NCBI RefSeq assembly: GCF_905220415.1 | Contig: NC_059539.1 | Coordinates: forward strand, 10,168,001 to 10,232,000 | DNA from: Colias croceus | Taxonomy: Eukaryota; Arthropoda; Insecta; Lepidoptera; Pieridae | Reading direction: 5' to 3' | Length of the DNA: 64,000 nucleotides | Part shown: in pieces, positions 26,210-36,992 of the stretch | Numbering within the stretch: the stretch's first letter is position 1 | How the letters are laid out: each line of letters begins with the position of its first letter | Translations under genes and position numbers: made by a program | Notes under the pieces: model-generated | What the model was told of the DNA's origin: nothing | The model's input: only the letters and a program-made list of their open reading frames with translations | Database searches by the model: none

Positions 26210-26623
26210 ATATGTACACGTCGTGGCCATATCGTAGATTTGCTCATTTCATGATATGGCCAATTTGGTTTGGCCAGATCGTTAAATCGTCAACGTTTCA
26301 CGATTTGGTCATCCACATTTGGCCAGATCGTCGATCTGGCCAAACGTGGATGGCCATTTCACGAAATGCGACCATTTTTGTTTCTTTTTTAAAAAGCGAT
26401 TCGCTTCTGGCACTCGCCGGCCGCTGCCGTGGCACGCTCGCTTTGCTCGCTCGGCTCGTGCGTTGTTTATTAAAGTCTAACCTAACCTAACCTATATTTT
26501 ATACGATCTGGCCAAATGTCGATGACCAAATCGTGAAACGTTGACGATTTAACGATCTGATCAAACTATGTTGGCCATTTCATGAAATGAGCAAATCTAC
26601 GATATGGCCACGACATACATATG
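26210..26623. mobile_element. Fold-back MITE rich in TGGCCA
   Basis: The long inverted arms begin catatgta and end tacatatg. They contain cgtggccatatcgtagattt, tttggccagatcg and matching inverted blocks. The centre is GC-rich (cgccggccgctgccgtggca) and holds taacctaacctaacct (from 26478), the insect telomere-type repeat. Located in the 1.9-kb gap between the protease genes. Confidence 0.85.
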
Positions 26624-26843
26624 ATTTAGTAGGTAATTGGTTTATTTAAATATACTATTCTTTTAACTTCATAAATCTTTTATCTCTCCTGGAATTTAAG
26701 GTATGCTGTTTTTGAGTGATCTTGGAAGGATTTTCATAGTAAGTATACTTATTTTCAGAGGTCACTATTTCATTTTATTTAACAAAAAAACAGATAAGTA
26801 GTATAAAATTAGAATGAAGGAACAAATAAAACACCGCTATTTT

Positions 26844-28446
26844 TCAACAGTTTAACTTATCAGCCGCTTGCACAATCCAATCATAGTGGTATGTGGTGTT
26901 GGTGTAGACGACCAGGCTGTACTTAGGGTTCTTATAAGAGACGATGCCCAGCTGAATGTAGCCTCTTATAACGAAGGCACTTCCTGAGTCACCCCTGGAA
27001 AATAAAAAAGGTATTCATTTATATTTTCTAAACACTTTATGGTGCTGCCAGCATAACAATAGGTAATATGAAAAGAAAACTTATTTGAAAGCACAGAAGA
27101 CATATTCTATGTATATCTTGTGAGAGAAACGTTTAGAAACAGACCTTAGGGCATAGTTAAGTAGTTAGAGACATTTTTTATTTTATTTATTTTTTTATTA
27201 TTATATGACATTATTCGCATAATTCTCATTTTTTGTATGGTTTTTTTATTAATAGGATCGAAAATTGGTACATTCAATTACATTATTCATACATTTAAAA
27301 ATTATAATCATAAATGGATGAATAATCAATGATTAAATCAAAGACGTACGTTGAGATTTGGTTGAGATATTTCACAACCATAAGATATAATATATTCTTA
27401 AATTAAATTACAGTTGTTAATAAGTTTGGTCTTCAGTTTTCAATTATAACATTTATATCTATGTACTTATACATTATAGAGGTAATATAGTTTTTAGTGT
27501 AAAGTTGTTCTTAAAAATATTTTCTTAACTCACTGATCAGGAGCCCCCTGTCCCTTAATAGGCCCTGCACAAAAGGTACCATCCGGTAAAGGCCCCAGGA
27601 GACTGCACACATCGCTCGGTTGAAACTTCTGAACTGTAGCCTTCAGCGCCATCGATTCTTCTTCTTGGGACTATAATTACGTAGAAGAGTAGTAAGAAGG
27701 TAGTGGTTTTAGATACCTATCTGATTAAACCATGTTACGCGTATATTGGGCCTTCATATACTTTTAAACTTAGATTTTAAATATATTAAATAATTAAATT
27801 TTCAATGGAACGCTGTCAAAAGAATGTTATGTTTTAGTTTTTAATTTATAAAGCTTAAACGTGGCTTAAACAATTAATTTTACTTTATTTAATTAATAGC
27901 TATGTATCCGTTTAGAATACATAATAAAAGAATAACATGATTATTTAATATATAATTTCTTACGTTAATAACTCCCCAGCCAGCCATATACCCCGCCAAT
28001 GGCTGCTGCGGATTCTTAGGCAAAATGGCTACCCGTTTTACGAATTTGCCCAACGGCACCACGGTCTTAGAAAGTACCATTGCTATGTCAAATTCCAACG
28101 TATCATCATCAAAGTATCGATGTTTCACGTACTTCCCTACCACCGCTGACTTCATTTGCTCCAAGTATTCATGGCCGTATTTCAGAGTCACGTGATCGCC
28201 GCGACTGCTTTTACACGTAGATATACAATGGGCAGCAGTCAGTACTAGTTGTTGAGTGATGAGAGAACCTCCGCAAATAAACGTATCCTGACATGTGATG
28301 TCCAGAAATACTGAGTGTGGGTATTGAGTAATTCGGGCATACTCCCCGCCAACTACGAAAGGCTCCATTTTGTTTTGGACAACTTCAAACGTACAGAATA
28401 GCGCCAGAAAGCACAAATATCCTTGCATTTTCAAAGACTTGTACAA
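26844..28446 (-). CDS. Secreted S1A serine protease (upstream paralogue of a tandem pair)
   Basis: Minus-strand exons: 28446-27964, 27670-27534, 26994-26844 (771 nt, 256 aa), with GT-AG introns in phases 0 and 2. An N-terminal hydrophobic stretch (residues 10-24; start at M1 or M7) is a probable signal peptide. The mature end is VVGGEYARI after MEPF. Catalytic triad: H73 in LTAAHC, D120 in FDIAMV, S210 in QGDSGSAF. Chymotrypsin position 189 (S1 pocket floor) is Ala rather than Asp, position 191 is Asp, so the C191-C220 bridge is missing. Trypsin specificity is therefore unlikely. Usual S1A length. It lies 1.9 kb upstream of its paralogue on the same strand. A long-armed transposon begins 300 bp upstream of the start codon. 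Catalysis looks possible; the substrate cannot be inferred. Confidence 0.93.
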
Positions 28447-29364
28447 ACTTCAGATTTTCTTTTTAACCATGTTAATATTGGAATCTAAATAAAATGTTTA
28501 GTAAGACATGTTGAGTTCTCGATTTGTCCAGCAATAATCAAATTGTTATTTGGTTGACTGCGAACTAATTACGTTTTACGATACCATTAACTTTATCACG
28601 GCGTATAAAAGCATAAATTAAATCACTTGAAGTTTAAGATCTTATAAAATTCACGATAATATCTCGTATAAGGTAGCAACGTAATATTAGTTGAAGATTT
28701 ATATGTTTTGTTAAGCATATGCTCTGTTTAATTAAAGAGAAATTATACAGGGTTACAGGTTAAGTCGACCTATTCCTGTTAAGAGCGTATAGTAGGGGTC
28801 AAAACAAACTGATTTGATCTTATAATACCATATCCAAAAGTTAGCCGTTGAAGAGTTATTGCAATTTTAATTTTTTTCTTGAAAATGCCACTTTATCTTC
28901 GCATTTAGCGTTTAATTTTTTATTTTACTTATTTGGTCTGGGTTTTTTTGAGTTTTTATGAAAAGGTTGAGTTAAACAATAATTCTCAGCAATAAAAATC
29001 CATATCGCTGCAAACAATTCAAAGAAATGGCTTTTAATCTAAAAATAATAACATTAAAGTAATTTAGTTAACTCGTTTTAAAGAAAGATATTGAAAAAAA
29101 TCTCTATGAAAATGTGTCTGCAGATGTTTTTAAAAACATGTGCATGTTCTTAGCTATGTAAAAAGGTATGATAACCTCAGGTAGCATTCGTAGATTCCAA
29201 GAAATCGGGGATAAACATGGGACAGTGTTAGTAAAGTACAACATCAGAATAAATTTTGTCATAATTTATTTTTCTTAAAAACTTTACAGTTCCTGCTCAA
29301 CATGACTTCCTCTATTGAGAACACATATTCGAAACCTTTTCCGCAGAGTACTCTTAGTCAAGAG

Positions 29365-29404
29365 CCAATTAACAACTGGGGTAGTCACCCCAGTTGTTAA
29401 TTGG
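29365..29404. repeat. Perfect 17-bp hairpin at the inner end of the left transposon arm
   Basis: 29365-29381 pairs exactly with 29388-29404 around a 6-nt loop (tagtca). The arm-to-arm match ends inside this hairpin at 29397. The right arm carries the corresponding inner half at 29942-29975. Confidence 0.85.
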
Positions 29405-29408
29405 TTCC

Positions 29409-29780
29409 TCATCTTATTGGCTGCATCGATAATTTTTGTCGTAAAATATCAACAGATGGAATCGGGTTCGGCTCATTGTACACCAGACTCTTCATATACG
29501 TAATACGTAAAAGTCTATGGGGGTTAAGTCTGGACTTCTAGCCGGCCATGGTATGGGCCCACCTCTTACGTTCCATCTGTTTGGATAGTTGATGTCTAAC
29601 CATTCTCTAACACTTCTTCTGTAAGGTGCAGGGCAGCCATCATGTTGGAACCACATGTCTCTTAACAAAGTCAGGGGTATGTCTTCAAGTAGGTCGCTTA
29701 AAAGTTGGCGCAGAAAGGTCCATAATTTTCACCATTTAGGTTGTCCGGAAGGAAGTATGGTCCAATTAATTTATTTGAAA
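29409..29780 (-). pseudogene. Tc1/mariner-superfamily transposase remnant (DD41D spacing)
   Basis: Read on the minus strand, fragments give FLPDNLNGEN, then (after a frameshift near 29727) DMWFQHDGCPAPYRRSVREW and PIPWPARSPDLTPIDF. After a second frameshift near 29490, YMKSLVYNEP follows, ending in a TGA at 29409-29411. The Asp of QHDG and the Asp of TPID are 41 residues apart, a DD41D pattern as reported for rosa-type elements. The first catalytic Asp and the DNA-binding domain are missing, so it cannot be functional. The Helitron-like fragment begins at its upstream end. Confidence 0.85.
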
Positions 29781-29932
29781 CTAGCGGTCCGCCCCGGCTT
29801 CGCCCGTGGTACATATTCACGTTTTCTCTACATAAGAACCATCCTCGTACTTCAAGGAATATAATAAAAAAAATTAAAGAAATCGGTTCAGCTGTTCTAA
29901 AGTTATGCGCTTACCAACACATTTTGGGATTC
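29781..29932 (-). mobile_element. Helitron-like fragment nested in the long-armed transposon
   Basis: Starts ctagcggtccgccccggctt, continues through cccgtggtacatattcacg. The same subfamily is at 49785 and 51036. Confidence 0.7.
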
Positions 29933-30969
29933 ATTTGGTTGACAACTGGGGTGACTACCCCAGTTGTTAATTGGCTCTTGACTAAGAGTACTCTGCGGAA
30001 AAGGTTTCGAATATGTGTTCGCAATAGAGGAAGTCATGTTGAGCAGGAACTGTAAAGTTTTTAAGAAAAATAAATTATGACAAAATTTATTCTGATGTTG
30101 TCCTTTCCTAACAGTGTCCCATGTTTATCCCCGATTTCTTGGAATCTACGAATGCTACCTGAGGTTATCATACCTTTTTACATAGCTAAGAACATGTATA
30201 TGTTTTTAAAAACATCTGCAGACACATTTTCATGGAGATTTTTTTCAATATCTTTCTTTAAAACGAGTTAACTAAATTACTTAAATGTTATTATTTTTAG
30301 ATTAAAAGCCATTTCTTTGAATTGTTTGCAGCGATATGGATTTTTATTGCTGAGAATTATTGTTTAACTCAACCTTTACATAAAAACTTAAAAAAACCCA
30401 GACCAAATAAGTAAAATAAAAAATTAAACGCTAAATGCGAAGATAAAGTGGCATTTTCAAGAAAAAAATTAAAATTGCAATAACTCTTCAACGGCTAACT
30501 TTTGGATATGGTATTATAAGATCAAATCAGTTTGTTTTGACCCCTACTATATGCTCTTAACAGGAATAGGTCGACTTAACCTGTAACCCTGTATACGTGT
30601 GTGAGTCATTATAATATTCTACTAAAACTTAAACTATAAAATATTCTATTGCTAATACTAAATAAAAAGTACAAATAAGAGACCACTCTTAAGTAACTAC
30701 GGAATTAATGAAAATGCTGAAAGTACTTTTAAGCTTTTTCCTGTTCCAAACTCTGTCTTACTACTATTGCTCTCATATTAATATGAAGTACGCTTATGCT
30801 ATTGCATATTCTGTTGTCATATTGTGACGTCGTGTTTACCAATCAATGCCTATAACCAAATCAAATGTTCAAATCTCTATAAAGTTAAATAAAAACACAT
30901 AATATAAAATTAAAATATCTTCCATTATACTCCGCATATACTAACCGTTTTATTATTTATATTCCTCTA

Positions 30970-33656
30970 ATGTGTGGACACAGGCCCAGAGAAACTTCTC
31001 TATTCCTGTGTCTACCGGGCGCACAGCGGAGACCAGGAGACGATCAGGCTCACAGAGTACCTTAGTGAGGTGGCGGATGCTGCTCAACACAAATACCCTT
31101 CCGCTCAGCTTGTGTTACTGGGGGATTTTAATGCCCACCACCAGGAGTGGCTATACCCATACCAGTGCACTGACCTAGCTGGGAGAGAGATGCGTAAACT
31201 CTCCATTGCATTAAATCTCACCCAGCTGGTCCAAGGAGCGACGCGGGTTCCTGATGTTGAGAGCCACACAGCCAATTGCTTGGACCTTCTGCTGACAACA
31301 GATCCAGACCGTTACTCGGTGGCGATTTCTTCGCCGCTTGGCAGCTCCGATCACTGTCTGGTGAAATCTGTATCTGTCTACTCGCCGCCCGATCCCAGTC
31401 CTAAGGGCTCTCGGCGCGTGTGGCGATACAAGTCAGCAGATTGGGATGAGATGCGTTCCTTCTTTGCGTCTTATCCCTGGCGGCCTGTCTGCTTTTCTTC
31501 TGATGATCCTTCGACCTGCGCGGATGCTGTGACAGATGTGCTGCGACAGGGAATGGAGTACTTTATCCCATTCTCGGACGTGGCCATGTCCGGCAAAGCT
31601 CAGCCCTGGTTCAGAGCCGATTGCAGACGCGCTGAAGCGCTAAAGCATGAAGCATATCTGGCATGGGTTGATGCTCGACACCGCAAGGCCAAGGACGTGT
31701 CAGACAAGAAGAAAGCCTTCAACCGGGCCGCCAAGTCCTGCAAAAAGGCTCTACGGAAAGCTCGATTTGACCACGTCAGCCGTATAGGGAACAAACTAGC
31801 TTCTTACCCCTCTGGTAGCAAAGCGTTTTGGTCCCTGGCTAAGACGGTTGAATCGAATTTCTGCCGCCCCTCACTTCCTCCACTGCTGAAACCGGATGGG
31901 TCGCTGGCTCACACCGCCGTAGAGAAAGCGAACCTTTTTGCTTCTCTTTTCGCGGAAAATTCTCGTCTTGATCCCGCAAATGCGAAACCTCCCAGTCTAC
32001 CTGGATGCGAGGTGAATATGCCGGAAATTCGCATCCGTCAGACTGAGGTGCTTAAAACGCTGCGGAATCTTGACGTGAATAAAGCCAGTGGCCCTGATGG
32101 AATTCCAGCCATAGTACTTAAAACCTGTGCGCCTGAACTTGCTCCTGTTCTGACACGCCTCTTTCGCCTCTCGATGACGACTGGAATAGTACCGAAATCT
32201 TGGAAACTTGCCAACGTGCAGCCCGTGCCCAAAAAAGGCAGTCGTGCCGACCCCTCCAACTATAGGCCAATTTCAGTCACGTCCATACTCTGTAAGACTA
32301 TGGAACGTGTACTAAACAGTAGGCTCCTGGCACACCTAGAAGCGAACGACCTTCTCAGTGACCGACAATACGGGTTCCGCCGAAACCGGTCCACTGGGGA
32401 TCTTCTAGCGTACGCCACCTACGTCTGGAGCGAGGCCATAGAGAATCATGGTGAAGCACTTGCTGTCTCCCTTGATATCTCAAAGGCCTTCGATAGGGTC
32501 TGGCATGATAGCCTAATGGGCAAGCTTCCATCCTACGGTCTGCCTACCGGTTTCTGCGCCTGGATCTCAGATTTTCTGAGAGACCGGTCGTTACGAGTAG
32601 TCGTTGATGGCTGCTCGTCCGACCTAATGGCTATCAATGCCGGGGTCCCTCAGGGATCAGTTCTCTCCGCAACACTCTTCTTGCTACACATCAACGATCT
32701 GCTGAAACCCGGTATCTATGGGTACGCAGACGATAGCACTGTTGTGGAGAGATATGTATCCAGCGCGCGAGCCAGTATGGCACAAATCCAGTCTCTACGG
32801 GAGGCGATGGTCGATCGCATGAACTTGTCCTTACAGGCGGTCTCCGACTGGGGCGATGCCAATCTGGTCAAGTTCAATGCTACTAAGACCCAGGCGTGTC
32901 TATTCTCCGCTAAACGGAGTCCATTCCATCTGACTCCGACTTTCCAGGGTGTATCCGTACCGATAACCAACCACCTCGAGCTTCTTGGCATCACCTTGAC
33001 GCCTACTCTGAACTTTGGTTCCTATATAGAATCCAAAGCCCAAGTAGCCTCAAAAAAGCTTGGAATTCTGGCGAAGGTGAGACAGTATTTCAGCCCGGGA
33101 CAGTTGCTCAACCTTTATCAAGCACAAGTCCGATCGTGCATGGAATACTGCTCTCACCTCTGGGACGGTTCCGCCAAGTACCAGCTGGAGGCGCTTGAGG
33201 CGATAGAGAGGCGTGCCAAGAGGCTCATAAACGACGATGAGCTAGTAGGCAAAAAACTCCAGAGCCTCGCTCATCGTCGCAGAGTGGCCAGCTTATCGGT
33301 TTTTTACCGGATACACTTTGGTGAGTGCGCTGCGGAACTTCACGAACTTGTTCCGCCATCCCCGTTCTTCCATCGATCGTCGAGGCGCACAGATTCTAGG
33401 CATCGCCATATGGTGGACGTTCCATGTACCCGGACTAAGCGGTTCGATTCTACATTCTTCATTCGAACCGCAAGGGACTGGAACGCGCTTCCTGAATCTG
33501 TGTTCCCCGACGAGTACAATATGGGGGTCTTCAAACGAAGAGTGAACCGGTACCTACTAGGGAAGCGTGTACCATCTTAGACCGCATCTCAGCTTTCCAT
33601 CAGGCGAGATTGTGGTCAAGCGCTTCCCTATCCTAAGTAAAAAAAAAAAAAAAAAA
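30970..33656 (+). mobile_element. Non-LTR retrotransposon copy with 3' UTR and poly(A) tail
   Basis: The copy comprises the truncated ORF2, a ~58-bp 3' UTR containing the common tail motif catcaggcgagattgtggtc, and an A-run at 33639-33656. The 5' border is put near 30970 from the change in composition. No clear target-site duplication was found by eye. Confidence 0.85.
30974..33580 (+). CDS. Non-LTR retrotransposon ORF2 (5'-truncated APE endonuclease plus reverse transcriptase)
   Basis: An uninterrupted 868-codon frame. The endonuclease C-terminal half is present: LLGDFNAHH (GDFN at 50-53) and GSSDHCLV (SDH at 125-127). The N-terminal endonuclease motifs are missing, so the copy is truncated and the ATG at 30974 is probably just an internal codon. 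Reverse transcriptase landmarks follow: VPKKGSRADPSNYRPIS (~420), QYGFRRNRST, DISKAFDRVWH, GVPQGSVLSATLF (~558), the catalytic YADD at 584-587 and LGITLTPTL. The family is CR1/Jockey-like; the clade cannot be fixed by eye. Base composition is clearly more GC-rich than the surroundings. An intact frame suggests a young insertion. Confidence 0.93.
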   Translation: MDTGPEKLLYSCVYRAHSGDQETIRLTEYLSEVADAAQHKYPSAQLVLLGDFNAHHQEWLYPYQCTDLAGREMRKLSIALNLTQLVQGATRVPDVESHTANCLDLLLTTDPDRYSVAISSPLGSSDHCLVKSVSVYSPPDPSPKGSRRVWRYKSADWDEMRSFFASYPWRPVCFSSDDPSTCADAVTDVLRQGMEYFIPFSDVAMSGKAQPWFRADCRRAEALKHEAYLAWVDARHRKAKDVSDKKKAFNRAAKSCKKALRKARFDHVSRIGNKLASYPSGSKAFWSLAKTVESNFCRPSLPPLLKPDGSLAHTAVEKANLFASLFAENSRLDPANAKPPSLPGCEVNMPEIRIRQTEVLKTLRNLDVNKASGPDGIPAIVLKTCAPELAPVLTRLFRLSMTTGIVPKSWKLANVQPVPKKGSRADPSNYRPISVTSILCKTMERVLNSRLLAHLEANDLLSDRQYGFRRNRSTGDLLAYATYVWSEAIENHGEALAVSLDISKAFDRVWHDSLMGKLPSYGLPTGFCAWISDFLRDRSLRVVVDGCSSDLMAINAGVPQGSVLSATLFLLHINDLLKPGIYGYADDSTVVERYVSSARASMAQIQSLREAMVDRMNLSLQAVSDWGDANLVKFNATKTQACLFSAKRSPFHLTPTFQGVSVPITNHLELLGITLTPTLNFGSYIESKAQVASKKLGILAKVRQYFSPGQLLNLYQAQVRSCMEYCSHLWDGSAKYQLEALEAIERRAKRLINDDELVGKKLQSLAHRRRVASLSVFYRIHFGECAAELHELVPPSPFFHRSSRRTDSRHRHMVDVPCTRTKRFDSTFFIRTARDWNALPESVFPDEYNMGVFKRRVNRYLLGKRVPS

Positions 33657-36459
33657 TGTTCGTTGAAATAATTGCAAAGTTTGTTAAACAACAGTTTGAT
33701 ATCATCCGAATTACAATCGTTTTCCTACCAGCAGTATCTGGGTCTGGTGAATGCACTTTAAGTTTGAATTTACTAATGTTTCTCGACTCTATCGAAACTC
33801 GATCGAAGAGTTCGTTCATGAGAGTTATAATAATAAGTTAAACAATAAGCTAGACAACGATTATATTTATGTGTGTAAAGTTAATCGTGCATAGCGCAAT
33901 AAATCAATAATTGTTTCAGTTCAAAATAGCAATAGAAGTGTTTTTGTTTGTCCTTTTACAACAACCATCCTCCCTTATATGTGACTACACAGCGTTATAT
34001 TTAAATCAAGGACATCAAAAGCCAGCGAAATGTGACGTCGACTTTCCATCGAGTTGCTATCGAGACGCAACTCATAGTACCGCTATATTACCGTGCACGA
34101 AGAAAAAGTATCTAGCAAATGATGAAACCGTTATATAGAGAAGAGCGAAATAACTGTTGCGTTCCGTTTCCGGGCGTCTACAGAAATGGCGTTTAAATAA
34201 GTGTATACTATTTATGTAGTTACGCCTAGATTATATGACTGCTTAGAAAGGGCATAATTTGTGCTCGTATTATAAAAGAGAATGTTTGATGGAATGTCTA
34301 CTGGTATAAGGAGCAATCATCGGGAGCTTGTATCTGGTTTAAACCTGGATTACAGATTGTAGACCATTGCTTCTGGTGTATAGTGTGAGGAGTGTAATAC
34401 ACTGGGGCTAACAATGTCGTCATTGCCACAAATAAGGATGTATTAAGTCGGATTAGTTCTGCAAAAATCCGCTAGGTGTTGATGGTCTTATTTTTTATGT
34501 AAAATTTTATATTGGCAATTGGCAATGGCAGTAGGTAAAAACAACCTGTTATTCTGATAACCTGATAAAGATCATAATTGTATGTATTTTATTCGGGTAG
34601 CGGTGAAGCTAGTCCCTAAATAAATAGGCACCTAAATAATATTCAAGTAAAATCATTTCGGATAACCATATTCCTTAATTTTATTCAGAAATAATTTCTA
34701 CATTATTATCAAAAGAATAACTTATATACATACTTACAAACATTTCTATCATGAAAGAGGTGCTTTATTCACATAATATATTTAGCACCGGTCCTCCCAG
34801 CTTTAGCACCCCATAAATTAAATAAATTAATTAGCTATCATCTCACAAACACTTACAAATACCTGAGGAAGTCTTTATCGAGGATAATATAATGAATTTA
34901 CGAATATAAGCGCGAGCGTATGTGTGTTTCTGCTTATTTATATGATTTTATAATGTAAATAACTATAAATAAAATAAAAAGAGATAAATAAATTAGTATG
35001 TAAGTTTATAAACAGTAAAGTAGTAGGTGTGGTACGCACTTTAGGGCAGAATTTCAACTTTAATTAGTACGAAGCTGGGAACTTTTAAAGCTTATCTGCT
35101 TGTTAGAATAAAGTTTTATTATAGCTCATCAATTACTAGTTTTAAGAGCAACAAAAATGAATCTCCGAGAAAAATCCGTAACAAAACAACACATTAATAT
35201 TTTTATTATATCTACGTATTATTTCTTAGAAGGTGTTAGAGTGATAGATAATAACATATTATAGATTCAAAAAGCTATCCAAACAGCAACATTCGTGTTT
35301 CAACTTCCAAGCACTACACAAGCCACAGGTGAACACAAAAGCCTCACAAACACATAGTATAGTTTCATAAGTTCATGTCCACTGCACAAGTTCAATAAAT
35401 AGTTGCGGACAGGCGCCGCACGGTCTTGTGTCGTTATGTTAATGTCACATTCACGTGCTTAACTAAAGAATTGCGGTATACATGATAAAGTGAATAGGCA
35501 CAGGTGTTTGGTATGGATTATGAATATTGTAATATAAAGGGTGGTTTGTGTAAGTTTGATTGATTTTAGCGCGCGAAGCGCAGGCGTTTTTTAATTTTCT
35601 TTTTCTGTTGAAAGACAAATAATATTTGATGAGCGTTTAAATTTGCTGATTAAAAATGTTGTAATTCGATTATGCAAAAAATTTTCTTAAAAGATATTTT
35701 AAGGAAACTCATATTTGATATCTGATGTCCCGTCTAAGGTTCTTTAATATGATGTTTCGACCATTAATCGCACATTCTGTTTCCAATAGAAAGAATTCAT
35801 TTCTTAAATAATTGAACATGCCTAAAGTAAGAACCTAAATTTGGCCGTTAGGATGAATCTTCCAGAAAGCTTTTTACACTGACACAGCGCAGTTCAATTT
35901 AAAATAAGAATTAAGTCCTATACAAACTGTTGAAAACATATAAAACCGAAAAACCTCCATTACAACACAATTGAATCATCTCCGATAACTTCGGTGTGAG
36001 ATAATCCCGGCTGAACGTAAAGGTCGTATAGTAAATTAGGAGCTAGATAAGAGAGCTTCAAACAAGCATGAGGTGGCCTCGTAAATACGTTCGCTCATTA
36101 CGCGGTCTAACTAGCAAGCTTGCACGTGCTCTGCTGGGATGTGGGTTGATGTTACACCGTGTTGAGAATATCATATTTATAGTCGTATTTGAAATTTATA
36201 CATGGAATAACTGGGTATTTACAAAAAAGTGAATTCCTGTATGAGGCAGATGCATTATACATTTGTTTCAATGATCGTAGGTGACAAGTAGGTGATCAGC
36301 CTTCTGTTTAGTCCAGGAATCAAACCCAAGCCTTCGGTTCCTCGCTCGCGCGGTAATAACTGCCCAAGGAAGAGTTTATGGGTTAGTTAAGTTAATTAAA
36401 AGTTACTACATAACGTCCATTCCTTTATCCCCATCGTCATTAATTTAACTTAAAAAAAC
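33657..36459. other. Non-genic, one CRE-like site
   Basis: tgacgtcg occurs near 34031 within a slightly GC-richer 34020-34190 stretch that could be an untranslated exon or promoter. No protein motif supports the short frames here. Confidence 0.35.
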
Positions 36460-36560
36460 TGGCCACAGATAAGCAGAGGCTCCACCTCTGCAAATTTTCA
36501 TGGGTGTTTCGATTGCTTACCATCAGGCGAACCACCAAATCAGTTTATCGCATGCATAAA
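36460..36560. repeat. LINE-like 3' tail fragment
   Basis: Contains gcagaggctccacctctgca, which folds, and ccatcaggcgaaccacc, a motif of many insect non-LTR 3' ends. Confidence 0.4.
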
Positions 36561-36774
36561 AGCATGGATTTTTTATACATAGGTACTATATATACATTTT
36601 ACACTGCAGATATCTGTCAATTTAACGATTTTAAAAGTTGTAAACTTTTAATTGACCAATAAATTCGAATCGAATATTTCACGTAGTTTTGCGACAATTA
36701 TTGTCAGTTTTATTATATATTTTTTGGGTTAAAATATTTAACTTCTAAATGGCAATAATATATTTATTTATTTA

Positions 36775-36992
36775 CTAGCTTTACGCCCGCGGCTTCGCCC
36801 GCGTTTTCAAAGAAAAACCCGTATAGTTCCCGTTCCCGTGGGATTTCTGGGATAAAACCTATCCTATGTGTTAATCCAAGTTACCCTCTATATGTGTGCT
36901 AAATTTCATTGTAATCGGTTTAGTAGTTTTTACGTGAAAGAGTAACAAACATCCATACATCCATACAAACTTTCGCCTATAGAATAGTAGTA
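36775..36992 (-). mobile_element. Helitron-like element
   Basis: ctagctttacgcccgcggct start, cccgttcccgtgggatttct and gtgctaaatttcattgtaat inside. Close copies lie at 44992 and 54390. Confidence 0.75.

Larger units (their letters stand above)
28746..30593. mobile_element. Fold-back DNA transposon with 652-bp terminal inverted repeats
   Basis: The arms 28746-29397 and 29942-30593 are inverted copies of equal length, nearly gap-free, with only a few mismatches in the blocks compared. The ends read TACAGGGTTACAGG and CCTGTAACCCTGTA, so a TA target duplication of the Tc1/mariner kind is likely. The 544-bp centre holds a decayed transposase remnant on the minus strand and a Helitron-like fragment. 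Such long arms are unusual for this superfamily. The high arm identity suggests recent insertion or arm homogenisation, although the coding part is dead. Confidence 0.9.

Noticed and set aside
33911..34138. 75-codon frame with a hydrophobic start resembling a signal peptide
   Set aside because: No recognisable family, no stable gene context, and the hydrophobicity follows from T-rich sequence.
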